Of a DNA stretch of 64,000 nucleotides, positions 26,487 to 35,362 are shown piece by piece (position 1 is the stretch's first letter; each line of letters begins with the position of its first letter). A program made the translations under genes and the position numbers. The notes beneath the pieces were generated by a model that ran no database searches, was not told where the DNA came from, and was given only the letters and a program-made list of their open reading frames with translations. The stretch comes from Acinetobacter lwoffii (GTDB taxonomy: Bacteria > Pseudomonadota > Gammaproteobacteria > Pseudomonadales > Moraxellaceae): the NCBI RefSeq assembly GCF_015602705.1, contig NZ_CP059081.1, positions 1,125,702 through 1,189,701 of the forward strand, in the 5' to 3' direction.

Positions 26487-26546
26487 TTATATGATTATTT
26501 TTGAGAAATCTTTGCATACTGGTGAAGGGTGCTGATGATTTGAACA

Positions 26547-26999
26547 TTATTGTGTACTAATCAATAAGGATAAAATCCCAGCCGCAATTAAAGGACCGAC
26601 TGGAACACCGCGTAATACTGCTACACCTGCTACTGTGCCTAATAACAGTCCGGCCACTACATCTGGCTGATTGGACATCAGCTTCACTCCACGTCCTCCC
26701 AGCCAAGCGACAAAGACCCCAATCGCGATTGCCAGCAAAGACTTCCAGCTCAGGAAAGATTTGAGAATACTTTCCCCTGAAATTTTGCCACTGGCAATTG
26801 GTGTCAGAACACCAATGGTCAGAATAATAATGCCGATATTTAAACCGTGCGCCTGTACATAAGGCAATAAACTGCTGAGAGGTGTGATTTTTAAAACAAT
26901 TAATACCGCTGCAGCAATGGTGACGGCACTATTGTGACTGAAAATACCGCAAGCCAGTAAAACCAAAAGAACAATCAGATTCAAATCAAGTTGCGACAT
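26547..26999 (-). CDS. UPF0756 (YeaL-type) membrane protein
   Basis: A 150-residue inner-membrane protein with about four hydrophobic spans and the family blocks [39 protein letters not shown] and [12 protein letters not shown], closely matching E. coli YeaL. I start at MSQLDLN by family comparison. The longer frame to 27047 starts at TTG. No good ribosome binding site precedes the chosen ATG, so the start is less sure than the family. The function is unknown. Confidence 0.88.
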   Translation of the reverse strand: MSQLDLNLIVLLVLLACGIFSHNSAVTIAAAVLIVLKITPLSSLLPYVQAHGLNIGIIILTIGVLTPIASGKISGESILKSFLSWKSLLAIAIGVFVAWLGGRGVKLMSNQPDVVAGLLLGTVAGVAVLRGVPVGPLIAAGILSLLISTQ

Positions 27000-27139
27000 A
27001 AGGGGGAGAGATAGAGTGAAAAATAAAGCTATTGTAGAGCTTTTCAACGCATGATACCTAGAAAACAGCGGAAGAAATCAAATTCAGGACTGTTTCAGGA
27101 TAGAATGCACAGGTCTTCACTCGATACAGGTATAAACAG

Positions 27140-27847
27140 ATGCTATTGGAAAAAATGTTGCAGTCACAAGGTTTCGGCTCCCGCAAGCATTGTCAGCAAC
27201 TGATTAAAAATGGTGCTGTTTCAATTCAAGATGAAGTGGTTGACAATCCTAAATATAACCTGGATTTAAATCACTTAAATTTCGAGGTTTATGGGAAAAG
27301 TCATACCTATCGGGAAAAAGTGTATATCGCCTTAAATAAACCACAAGGCTATGAGTGTTCGCATCAGGCGACACATCATTTTAGTGTATTTGACCTGTTT
27401 GATGACATTCTGCTGAATCGGGGGATTCAGTGTGTGGGACGTCTGGATCAGGATACCACTGGACTATTATTGCTGACCGATGATGGACAGTTTCTGCAAG
27501 CGCTCACCCATCCGAAAAAGCATGTCGCCAAAGTTTATCAGATGCAAACTGCGGATCCAGTCACGGATGAACAGATTCAGCAACTAGAACAAGGTGTCGA
27601 ATTGAGAAATGAAAAAGGTATTTTTGCGGCTACTGAAGTGACTCGATTGGCTGAAAATCGTCTGCAAATGACCATTCATCAAGGGGTCTATCATCAAGTA
27701 AAGCGCATGCTGGCTGCCGTAGGTAATAAAGTTGAACAGCTACATCGTGCACAGATTGGTGCTTTGGCCTTGCCTGAACTGGCTGAAGGAGAATGGTTGT
27801 ATTTAAATGCAGAACAGGTGGCGCAGGCCAAATTCCGCTCAGAATAA
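27140..27847 (+). CDS. Pseudouridine synthase of the RsuA/RluB family
   Basis: An RNA-modifying enzyme of 235 residues: an N-terminal S4-like domain (residues 1-50, MLQSQGFGSRKHCQQLIKNG), then the catalytic domain with GRLDQDTTGLLLLT, where D103 is the nucleophile, and KVYQMQ and HQVKRMLAAVG later. The length and single S4 domain fit RsuA (16S rRNA pseudouridine 516) best, but RluB, RluE or RluF cannot be excluded by eye. Confidence 0.87.
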   Translation: MLLEKMLQSQGFGSRKHCQQLIKNGAVSIQDEVVDNPKYNLDLNHLNFEVYGKSHTYREKVYIALNKPQGYECSHQATHHFSVFDLFDDILLNRGIQCVGRLDQDTTGLLLLTDDGQFLQALTHPKKHVAKVYQMQTADPVTDEQIQQLEQGVELRNEKGIFAATEVTRLAENRLQMTIHQGVYHQVKRMLAAVGNKVEQLHRAQIGALALPELAEGEWLYLNAEQVAQAKFRSE

Positions 27848-27889
27848 TAAATTTTTTATTCGCTTGAAATGTGATGAAAAGATTAGGAC

Positions 27890-28333
27890 TTACTTCAGGA
27901 AACAGTGATAAGTCTGAAATTCATCATCCTTGATAAATCCCATAGATTCATACAATTTATGCGATTGATAATTATTTTTTTGGGTTTCCAGGGTGATTCT
28001 TAAGGCCTGTTCATGTTTGGCAAATAAAATCGCGGTATCAATCAGTTGTTTGGCTGCGCCCTGACGCCGAAAAACCGGGGTGATATAGACATCATCCAGA
28101 ATATAATAGGTCGAGCAGGCCACTGAAGAAAAACCCAGATACAGGATAATAAAGCCGGTAAAAGTATCATCTTTGGTATTAATGAAAATGACGGTTTGCC
28201 CATCTTCAAAACGCTGTTTTAAAAATTGGTAAGAGAGTTCAGGATTGGAAGACGTACCATAAAACTGTCGATATTCATCAAATAATACCGCCAGCTGATT
28301 CAGGTCTGCTGACTGGGCGCGTCGTACGAGCAT
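27890..28333 (-). CDS. GNAT family N-acetyltransferase
   Basis: A 147-residue GNAT protein. The acetyl-CoA loop is FRRQGAAKQLID (R/Q-x-x-G-x-A pattern) near residue 90, preceded by the strand YYILDDVYITP. The C-terminal LYESMGFIKDDEF block is typical. The substrate is not predictable. It lies 96 bp downstream of a RelB/DinJ-like gene on the same strand, a layout reminiscent of GNAT toxin loci. However, the protein looks like a general acetyltransferase, and the pairing may be accidental. Confidence 0.85.
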   Translation of the reverse strand: MLVRRAQSADLNQLAVLFDEYRQFYGTSSNPELSYQFLKQRFEDGQTVIFINTKDDTFTGFIILYLGFSSVACSTYYILDDVYITPVFRRQGAAKQLIDTAILFAKHEQALRITLETQKNNYQSHKLYESMGFIKDDEFQTYHCFLK

Positions 28334-28429
28334 TGCATACTCCAGCTAATTTTTTATTGATTATCAGCATCAAGCATAGCGAAGTTTGGGAGTGGCAGGC
28401 TTTAGAAATTGTTCGGAAATGCAACAATG

Positions 28430-28777
28430 TTAAATTTTGTCGCTTTCACCCAAAATGGCATTCAGTTCTTCAAATAAATCAAGATGATCATCATCCAACT
28501 GGATATCCTGATCATCCAGCAGATTCAGGGCAGAACTGGAAAGCGCATTTTGCTCGGTTTTCGCTTCATTTTGTTTTAGCTTGCGCAGGCGAATCAGTTG
28601 TTCTAGGTTGATATTCTGGTTTTCAATCGAGAAGGGGATCGATTTGGTAATCACCACCTGCTTGAAAAAAAGACGCACTGCTTGAGCTGGCGTAATCCCC
28701 AATTGCTTAAATACCGCAAAGGCTTGTTTCTTCTCTTGCGAGTCCAAGCGAATTTGATAAACTTCAGTTTTTCTCAT
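28430..28777 (-). CDS. RelB/DinJ-type antitoxin-like protein without a RelE/YafQ partner
   Basis: The 115-residue protein begins with a ribbon-helix-helix block, TEVYQIRLDSQEKKQAF then LGITPAQAVRLFFKQVV and KSIPF, which is the RelB/DinJ pattern. Its C-terminal half is longer and acidic (LLDDQDIQLDDDHLDLFEEL). No RelE, YafQ or other known toxin frame lies directly up- or downstream. It may be a solitary regulator derived from an antitoxin. Downstream on the same strand is the GNAT gene. Confidence 0.8.
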   Translation of the reverse strand: MRKTEVYQIRLDSQEKKQAFAVFKQLGITPAQAVRLFFKQVVITKSIPFSIENQNINLEQLIRLRKLKQNEAKTEQNALSSSALNLLDDQDIQLDDDHLDLFEELNAILGESDKI

Positions 28778-28891
28778 AATATTTTTAAAGCTTTAAATTA
28801 CTTAACTTTTCGCCTTTATTCTAATCAATTACGTTTGAAATTCAATCTTAAAGCGACCGATTTTAGAAAATAATCTGTAATGACAAGCGAT

Positions 28892-29800
28892 TTACAGTGT
28901 CAATTCAAGTTGGGAGCTGAAATTCATGCTTTTCTGCGTGATCGGATCGACAAATTGAATATGTTTGGCCAATAAACTTAAAGGAGTAGAAAAATCATCT
29001 TCCACCTTGTGTGCTACCTGCGGATAAAAGGGATCATGACGGATCGGAATACCCAGATGATTCAAGTGCACCCGTAATTGATGCTGCTTGCCAGTATGTG
29101 GTTTTAGCTCATATTTAGCCCATTCTGTATTATGTTCAAGCAGATCAATCGCCGTCTCGCTATTCGGCGTTCCGTCTAGCACGTGCATGGTATAAAAAGG
29201 CTGTCCCTTTTCCATTCTTAATCGCGTGATCAATGGAAATTTTAAATCAGGTTGATAGGCCGCAATCGCATGATAGGTTTTCTGAACCTGACGTGTGGCA
29301 AACATCTGCTGATATAGGCCACGTGATTCCATGCATTTGGAAATCAGAACTACACCTGCCGTTTCACGATCTAGCCGGTGAATGGGCGTTAAATGTTCAT
29401 TGCCGGTCTGCTTTTTAAGACGAACCAATAGCGTTTCCTGCACATATTGTCCGGTCGGGCTCATGGTCAAAAAATGCGGTTTATCGACCACCATGAAATA
29501 CTCATTTTCAAATAAAATCTGATGTTGAAAAGGCACATGCACTTCATGTGCCAAAAAGCGATAATAGAAACAATGGCTATTGGCCTGAAATGGACTTTCT
29601 GTGCTTAATCTGTTGCCTTGGGCATCATAGACTAAACCCTCGGCGAAACGAGATTGCCATTCATCTGCTGCGATATGCGCAAATTGCGTGCATAAATAAG
29701 CAAAAACTGTCAGGGGCGCATCCGGACTGGTTGGCAAAAACACTTTACTGGCACTGACCCCATTGAGCATGGGTGGGTTAAATTCAACAGTCGGTTGCAT
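28892..29800 (-). CDS. RluA-family pseudouridine synthase
   Basis: A 302-residue enzyme with the RluA signature HRLDRETAGVVLIS, where D144 is the nucleophile, followed by KTYHAIAAY, and KPHTGKQHQLRVHLNHLG near residue 235. An N-terminal segment of about 90 residues precedes the catalytic domain and lacks a clear S4 motif. The target uridine is not evident. The gene is divergent from tsaE. Confidence 0.88.
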   Translation of the reverse strand: MQPTVEFNPPMLNGVSASKVFLPTSPDAPLTVFAYLCTQFAHIAADEWQSRFAEGLVYDAQGNRLSTESPFQANSHCFYYRFLAHEVHVPFQHQILFENEYFMVVDKPHFLTMSPTGQYVQETLLVRLKKQTGNEHLTPIHRLDRETAGVVLISKCMESRGLYQQMFATRQVQKTYHAIAAYQPDLKFPLITRLRMEKGQPFYTMHVLDGTPNSETAIDLLEHNTEWAKYELKPHTGKQHQLRVHLNHLGIPIRHDPFYPQVAHKVEDDFSTPLSLLAKHIQFVDPITQKSMNFSSQLELTL

Positions 29801-29927
29801 GGCAGGCAGATTAACCTCTTAAAGGAACAGATGCTGTGAAAAAATACAGTTTCTCACACAGGTGAATAGGCTTTTAAAGCGTGGCGATGCTATCATAATT
29901 ATTCTTTTTCATCATGTCGTGAGTAAT

Positions 29928-30407
29928 ATGCCTTATTCATTTAATGTCACTTTAAATCATGAAGACGATACCCAAAAACTGGCCAAAGTTCTGGCGGAAA
30001 ATTTCCCTGCGGGGGTCGTGTATCTGATTGGTGACCTGGGGGCAGGAAAAACGACGTTAACGCGTTATTATTTGCAACAGTTGGGTCATCAAGGTTCAGT
30101 GAAAAGTCCAACTTATACACTGGTCGAACCCTATCAAATTAATGGTCAGGATATTTTTCATTTTGACTTGTATCGTCTGAATGACCCTTATGAACTGGAA
30201 TTAATGGGCATCAGGGATTATCTGGAAACACCGAATGCGCTATTTTTGTTTGAATGGCCGTCCAAAGGTGGTGATGAAATTCCGCAAGCTGACCTGATTA
30301 TTGAAATTTTAAAATCTGAAGATGAGCTGACCCGTACTGCAAGCCTGATTTCATCGAATCTTGCTTTACGAGAGGCTCTGGAGCGTCAATTTTCACATGT
30401 CGAATGA
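29928..30407 (+). CDS. tsaE: tRNA threonylcarbamoyladenosine biosynthesis ATPase TsaE
   Basis: TsaE is the P-loop ATPase that supports the TsaB-TsaD complex in making t6A37 on tRNA. Walker A GDLGAGKT is at 35-42, followed by the family blocks [17 protein letters not shown] and [10 protein letters not shown] use the ATG at 29928 (159 residues). The longer frame to 29862 adds 22 unlike residues. Its last 11 bp overlap mutL, implying translational coupling. In many gamma-proteobacteria tsaE is next to nnr. Here nnr is about 21 kb away. Confidence 0.95.
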   Translation: MPYSFNVTLNHEDDTQKLAKVLAENFPAGVVYLIGDLGAGKTTLTRYYLQQLGHQGSVKSPTYTLVEPYQINGQDIFHFDLYRLNDPYELELMGIRDYLETPNALFLFEWPSKGGDEIPQADLIIEILKSEDELTRTASLISSNLALREALERQFSHVE

Positions 30408-32364
30408 TTTAAGTCTGCGCCGTATTCGTGCCCTTGATCCTGCGCTGGCGAACCAGATTGCCGCAGGTGAGGTGATTGAGCGGCCTGCATCTGTGGTCAA
30501 GGAGTTACTGGAAAACTCGATTGATGCGGGTGCGACAGAACTGATCATTCGGGTCGAACAGGGCGGCAGTACGCTGATTGAAATCATCGACAATGGTCGC
30601 GGCATTCATGCTGAAGATCTGGCTTTGGCCGTCATGCGTCATGCCACCAGCAAGATCCAGAGTGCTGATGAGCTGTATGCAATCAGCAGTCTGGGCTTTC
30701 GTGGCGAGGCACTGGCGTCGATAGCAGCAGTTTCACGCCTGACCATGATCAGTAGTCAAAGTGACGAGGGCATCGGTTATCAGGTCGAAGTCAATGGTAC
30801 GGCTTTTGATCATCAGGAAATTCAGGCTGTTGCGGCCTCAAAAGGGACGCATATCCGGGTTCAGGATTTGTTTTTTAATGTGCCTGCACGGCGTAAATTC
30901 CTGAAAAAACCGGGCACTGAATTTGGTCATATCGAAGAAATTGTGCGCCGTATGGCACTGACGCATTTTGATATCCGTTTTGTGCTAGAACATAATGAAA
31001 GCATCAAACTGAATTTACCCGTGGCGGATAGCGGCGCTTTGCGTTTTCAGCGGGTACAGCAATTGCTTGGCCGCCAGTTTACTGAAAATGCCTACTGGAT
31101 GGATGCAGACAGTATCAACATGCGTTTGTCTGGCTGGCTTGGCCATCCTTCAGATGCACGTGCACAGGCTGATTTGCAGTATGTCTATGTAAATGGCCGG
31201 ATTGTCAAAGACAAAACCATTTCCCATGCCTTACGGATGGCCTATGACGGCATCCTGCATGGGCATCAGCATGCGGCTTATTTACTGTTTTTAGAAGTTG
31301 ATCCAGAAAATGTGGATGTAAACGTCCATCCGACCAAGCATGAAATTCGCTTCCTGAATCAACGTGAAGTACATGAGTTCGTACGGCATTATGCCAAAGA
31401 AACGTTGGCACAATTCCAGACCGCAGCTGCAGATTTAGCCGAGGCAATGAAACAGGATGAGCAGCCTGATTTTGTGGCGCCACAACCACGCTATCAGGAG
31501 CAGTTTAGCCTGCATCAGAATGTGCATTCGCAACAGCAGATGGCTAGACCCACATCTATTACAAGTGCTCACGAAGCTTTGGATGTACTGACCGATTTCG
31601 AATCTTCACGTCCGCAAGTTGTGAATTATGCCCGAGATTACAATGCATCCTATGCAGGTTCACAGCAGCTGAATAATGCATTGAAAAGTTATCTGGCTCC
31701 GTTGAGAGAAAGTTCGGAAACCGAAATATTCAGCCCTGAGCAGTCTTTTCAGACACATGTAAACACTAAAGTGGATGAGCATCCATTGGGCATTGCTATT
31801 GCCCAGTTACATGGCATTTATATTATGGCGCAAAATACCGAAGGTCTGATTATTGTGGATATGCATGCGGCGCATGAGCGTATTGTCTTGCAGCAAATGA
31901 AATCGGCTTGGGATAAACCTGAATTCTGGACATCACAGCAATTGCTCATTCCAAAAGTCGTGAATATTAGCCGGATGCAGGCCATGCGTGTCGAAGAGCT
32001 GAAAGAGCAGTTGGCACGTTTGGGGCTGGAAATCGATCAGTATGGTGATGAGCAAGTTATCGTACGTGGTGTACCGGCTATTCTACACAAGGCCGATTTC
32101 GATGCCCTGATTCCTGAATTATTGAATGATTTAGATCCGGGGGATCAAGCACAAAGCCTATTGCAGAAGCGTGACCAAATTTTGGCGGGAATGGCCTGTC
32201 ATGGTGCAGTGCGAGCGCATCGTATCCTAAGTTTGTCTGAAATGAATGCTTTATTACGGCAGATGGAACAAACCGAATTTGCCAGTCAATGTAATCATGG
32301 TCGTCCGACTTGGCGCGCCTTTCCATTGGCTCAACTAGATAAACTTTTTGCTCGAGGAGAGTAG
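30397..32364 (+). CDS. mutL: DNA mismatch repair protein MutL
   Basis: MutL links mismatch recognition by MutS to strand removal. The 655-residue protein has the GHKL ATPase N-terminus ([29 protein letters not shown]), a variable linker, and a dimerisation domain. The C-terminal nuclease-type motif is DMHAAHER (D488 to R495), with [10 protein letters not shown] and CNHGRP also present, so it belongs to the endonuclease branch rather than the E. coli branch. The final E of the DMHA(x)2E(x)4E motif appears as Q499. It starts at ATG 30397 inside the end of tsaE. Confidence 0.97.
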   Translation: MSNDLSLRRIRALDPALANQIAAGEVIERPASVVKELLENSIDAGATELIIRVEQGGSTLIEIIDNGRGIHAEDLALAVMRHATSKIQSADELYAISSLGFRGEALASIAAVSRLTMISSQSDEGIGYQVEVNGTAFDHQEIQAVAASKGTHIRVQDLFFNVPARRKFLKKPGTEFGHIEEIVRRMALTHFDIRFVLEHNESIKLNLPVADSGALRFQRVQQLLGRQFTENAYWMDADSINMRLSGWLGHPSDARAQADLQYVYVNGRIVKDKTISHALRMAYDGILHGHQHAAYLLFLEVDPENVDVNVHPTKHEIRFLNQREVHEFVRHYAKETLAQFQTAAADLAEAMKQDEQPDFVAPQPRYQEQFSLHQNVHSQQQMARPTSITSAHEALDVLTDFESSRPQVVNYARDYNASYAGSQQLNNALKSYLAPLRESSETEIFSPEQSFQTHVNTKVDEHPLGIAIAQLHGIYIMAQNTEGLIIVDMHAAHERIVLQQMKSAWDKPEFWTSQQLLIPKVVNISRMQAMRVEELKEQLARLGLEIDQYGDEQVIVRGVPAILHKADFDALIPELLNDLDPGDQAQSLLQKRDQILAGMACHGAVRAHRILSLSEMNALLRQMEQTEFASQCNHGRPTWRAFPLAQLDKLFARGE

Positions 32365-32370
32365 TTTTAC

Positions 32371-33315
32371 ATGTCCAATCAATTGCCGGTCATCAATTTA
32401 ATGGGGCCAACTGCAAGTGGTAAAACCGCTTTGGCATGTGAACTGTATGAGCAAGGGGGATTTGAGCTGATTTCGGTCGATTCTGCACTGGTTTATCGGG
32501 AAATGGACATTGGTACAGCCAAACCTTCTAAAGAGGAACTGGCGCGCTATCCGCATCATCTGATTGATATTATTAGTCCACTTGAAGTGTATTCTGCAGC
32601 CAACTTTGTCGAAGATGCTTGCCGCCTGATTGATGATATTCATGTGCGTGGTAAAACCCCGATTCTGGTTGGCGGAACCATGCTGTATTTTAAGGCCTTG
32701 CTTGAAGGTTTGTCAGATAACCTACCAAGTGCAGACTATGCTATCCGGGCAGAGATTGAAGCCAAGGGTGAGCAGGAGGGCTGGGAAGCGGTTTATGCAG
32801 AATTATGTGCAGTCGATCCGATTGCCGGTGAAAAATTCAAGGTTAGCGACAAGCAGCGCATTATTCGAGCCTTGGAAGTTTTTAAATTGACTGGTGAGCC
32901 GATTACAAAACTACAGGCAGAACAACCTAAAAACTTACCATATCGTTACAGTTTCCATAATTATGCACTGATGCCAGATCGGTTAGAATTACATGGGCGT
33001 ATTGAACAACGTCTGGAAATTATGTGGAAAAGCGGTTTTTTAAATGAAGTTGTGAATTTAATTGAAAAATACGATTTTAATGAAAATTTACCTTCCATGC
33101 GTTCAGTGGGTTATCGTCAGGCTATGGAATTCTTAAAAAATGCTGATAAAACCAAGGAAAAGCAACGGGAAATGGAGGATAAAGCTTTATTTGCGACACG
33201 ACAACTTGCAAAACGTCAATATACGTGGTTAAGGTCTTTGCAAGAAAAGCATAAATTTACAACATATTTTACGCTACAGCAGGCTCAAGAAGACTTGCGA
33301 AACTGTCACGGATAA
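32371..33315 (+). CDS. miaA: tRNA dimethylallyltransferase MiaA
   Basis: MiaA adds a dimethylallyl group to A37 of tRNAs reading U-initial codons. The P-loop is GPTASGKT (12-19), with [16 protein letters not shown] following and the substrate blocks [14 protein letters not shown] and [15 protein letters not shown]. The length of 314 residues is normal. It lies 6 bp after mutL, with hfq next, so mutL-miaA-hfq reads as one transcription unit of the conserved kind. Confidence 0.97.
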   Translation: MSNQLPVINLMGPTASGKTALACELYEQGGFELISVDSALVYREMDIGTAKPSKEELARYPHHLIDIISPLEVYSAANFVEDACRLIDDIHVRGKTPILVGGTMLYFKALLEGLSDNLPSADYAIRAEIEAKGEQEGWEAVYAELCAVDPIAGEKFKVSDKQRIIRALEVFKLTGEPITKLQAEQPKNLPYRYSFHNYALMPDRLELHGRIEQRLEIMWKSGFLNEVVNLIEKYDFNENLPSMRSVGYRQAMEFLKNADKTKEKQREMEDKALFATRQLAKRQYTWLRSLQEKHKFTTYFTLQQAQEDLRNCHG

Positions 33316-33407
33316 AGCAAAATTTAGGAACTATCTTTTTTATAATTTTTAATTGAAAAATAGAGATAGTTTTTGCGCTGATTTTTAATTTTTTTTGGAG
33401 TTATAAC

Positions 33408-33935
33408 ATGTCTAAAGGTCAAACTTTACAAGATCCATTCTTGAATTCTCTCCGTAAGGAACGTATCCCAGTATCTATCTTCCTGGTAAACGGTATTAAA
33501 TTACAAGGTCATATCGAATCTTTTGACCAATACGTGGTTTTATTAAAAAATACAGTAAGCCAAATGGTTTATAAGCATGCAATTTCAACTGTAGTACCTG
33601 CACGTAATCCACGTCCTGCTGGCGCGCCTGCTGGTCCACAAGGTGCGGGCTTCGGTGGTCAAGGTGCTGCAGGTGGCTTTGGTGGCGGTCAAGGTGCTGG
33701 CGGCTTCGGTGGTCAAGGTGGTTTTGGCGGTCAAGGCGGCGGCTTCGGTGGTCAAGGTGGCTTCGGCGGTCAAGGTGGTGGCTTTGGTGGTCAAGGCGGC
33801 TTTGGTGGTCAAGGTGCCGGCTTCGGTGGTCAAGGTGGCTTCGGTGGTCAAGGTGCTGGCTTTGGTGGTCAAGGCACTGGTTTTGACAACGACACTAAAT
33901 TTGAAGACTCTTCAGACGATGAAAACAATCGTTAA
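33408..33935 (+). CDS. hfq: RNA chaperone Hfq with long glycine-rich tail
   Basis: Hfq pairs small RNAs with mRNAs. Residues 1-66 are the normal Sm-like core, with Sm1 around [16 protein letters not shown] and Sm2 [10 protein letters not shown]. From about residue 70 to 160 comes a glycine-rich repeat with about ten GFGGQG units, ending in an acidic tail (DSSDDENNR). The total of 175 residues compares with about 102 in E. coli. Such an enlarged tail is already described for Acinetobacter. The 5' flank has TTTTGGAG before the ATG, and a strong terminator follows. Confidence 0.97.
   Translation: MSKGQTLQDPFLNSLRKERIPVSIFLVNGIKLQGHIESFDQYVVLLKNTVSQMVYKHAISTVVPARNPRPAGAPAGPQGAGFGGQGAAGGFGGGQGAGGFGGQGGFGGQGGGFGGQGGFGGQGGGFGGQGGFGGQGAGFGGQGGFGGQGAGFGGQGTGFDNDTKFEDSSDDENNR
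33643..33885 (+). repeat. Coding tandem repeat in hfq
   Basis: Degenerate units of about 18-24 bp built on GGTGGTCAAGGTG encode the GFGGQG repeats. Unit lengths are multiples of three, so copy-number change would keep the frame. Alternative frames here are open only because of the repeat and are not genes. Confidence 0.9.
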
Positions 33936-33950
33936 TCGAGTTTGAAAATT

Positions 33951-33980
33951 AAAAAACCTCTCTATATGAGAGGTTTTTTT
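33951..33980 (+). terminator. Intrinsic terminator of hfq
   Basis: The arms AACCTCTC and GAGAGGTT around a TATAT-like loop are flanked by A- and T-runs, 16 bp after the hfq stop codon. Confidence 0.9.
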
Positions 33981-34008
33981 ATATCTGTACGTTTTAAGTT
34001 TTTTAAAT

Positions 34009-34038
34009 AAAAAGCCAACGAGATGTCGTTGGCTTTTT
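34009..34038 (-). terminator. Intrinsic terminator of surA
   Basis: The perfect arms AAAAAGCCAACG and CGTTGGCTTTTT surround a six-base loop just beyond the surA stop codon. It is symmetrical and could stop transcription from both sides. Confidence 0.9.
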
Positions 34039-34054
34039 AGGATTATGGTAAGGC

Positions 34055-35362
34055 TTAACGGTTACGTTTAGGATCCAGTTGAGGATCTTTGATTTCTACA
34101 TAAGCATTATTGCGCGTTTCACGTAACCAGCTATCTAATTCGGCATCAAATTGACGTTCACCCAGTAATTGACGGGCCATACGTTCCTGATATTCCTGTG
34201 TCATATCTTGTTGGCGTGTTTCGCTCACTTGCAGAATATGCCAGCCAAACTGGGATTGAAACGGTTTACTGAACTGACCTACTGGGGTGCTTTTCATCTG
34301 CTGTTCAAATTCAGGCACCATCACGCCTGGGCTAACCCAACCAAGACTTCCGCCATCACGAGCCGAGCCAGTATCATTAGAGAAAGTTGAAGCTAAAACA
34401 GTAAAATCTTCACCTTGTTGCAGGCGGTTATACAGACTGTCAATCATCTGTTTGGCATTTTCAGGACTGACTACTTCAGATGGTTGAATCAGAATGTGTC
34501 GTGTTAAATATTGAGGAACCAAGGCTTTCTGTTCACCACCTTTACGTTCCAAGAGCTTCAGAACATGTACACCATCAGCGACAGGAATCAGTTCAGAAGT
34601 TTGACCTGGTTGCAGGGTGGTCACGCGTGCAGCCAGTTCTGCTGGAATTTCTGACAGGTTTCTCACACCCATATCAGCAGCTTCGACTTTAACGCCGCCA
34701 GTGCTGTACTTTTTGCTGATCGCCTGAATGTCATTGCTGCTATTTAATTCTTGCTTTACCTTTGTTGCAATTTGTTCAGCATTTTCACCGCTTACCCGTA
34801 AATGCAGTACATGGACCTGACTGCCAAGCAAAGCTTGACCTTGCGGGGTATTTAGGAAGTTTTTAACATCTTGATCTGTAATTTGAATACGTGAAGTCAC
34901 GATTTGTTGACGTAAACGATTCAGTGCTAAATCTTCAGCGATACGGTTACGTAAAGAAGCATAGGTATTGGGCGCCATGGCATCCAGTTTCTGCTGGAAT
35001 GCTTCCAGACTCGGTGAACCAGAATCACGGGCAACTTTCAGGACGGCTTCATTTAAAGCTTTTTCATCTGGACGAATATTATAACGTTTAACTTGTTCAA
35101 GCTGTGCCTGACGAATAATCAGTTGCTCTAAAGCTTGTTGCTCAAGATATTGTTGTGGTGGAACTGCCTTTTTCTGTTTTTGCAGCTGATGTGAGATTTC
35201 GGCTACACCTTGAGCCAGGTCACTAAGTAGAATGATACTATTGTCGACTACAGCTACAACTTCATCTTTAGGTTGGGCAACAGCAAAAGTCGTCATCGCT
35301 GAAGAAAGGCATAGCGCAAGTGCGGTTGCTTTAAAAATTTGTTTTAACTGTTTTGTCTTCAT
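34055..35362 (-). CDS. surA: Periplasmic peptidyl-prolyl isomerase and chaperone SurA
   Basis: SurA escorts outer-membrane proteins through the periplasm. The N-terminus is a signal peptide (basic MKTKQLKQ, hydrophobic core, AVAQP cleavage region at about 30). It is followed by the SurA_N helices and two parvulin domains, the second with TRHILI, SNDTGSARDGGSLGWV and FGWHILQV. The start is ATG 35362 (436 residues). It overlaps the lptD stop codon as TAATG, so the two are translationally coupled. Confidence 0.95.
   Translation of the reverse strand: MKTKQLKQIFKATALALCLSSAMTTFAVAQPKDEVVAVVDNSIILLSDLAQGVAEISHQLQKQKKAVPPQQYLEQQALEQLIIRQAQLEQVKRYNIRPDEKALNEAVLKVARDSGSPSLEAFQQKLDAMAPNTYASLRNRIAEDLALNRLRQQIVTSRIQITDQDVKNFLNTPQGQALLGSQVHVLHLRVSGENAEQIATKVKQELNSSNDIQAISKKYSTGGVKVEAADMGVRNLSEIPAELAARVTTLQPGQTSELIPVADGVHVLKLLERKGGEQKALVPQYLTRHILIQPSEVVSPENAKQMIDSLYNRLQQGEDFTVLASTFSNDTGSARDGGSLGWVSPGVMVPEFEQQMKSTPVGQFSKPFQSQFGWHILQVSETRQQDMTQEYQERMARQLLGERQFDAELDSWLRETRNNAYVEIKDPQLDPKRNR

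Noticed and set aside
33643-33885. Regular repeats resembling an array
   Set aside because: Units are contiguous, degenerate and coding. There are no unique spacers, so this is not CRISPR.
33585-33945. Two long open frames on other frames or strands over the hfq tail
   Set aside because: They arise from the glycine-rich tandem repeat, give low-complexity T/A/V repeats, and lack ribosome binding sites. The hfq frame explains the sequence.
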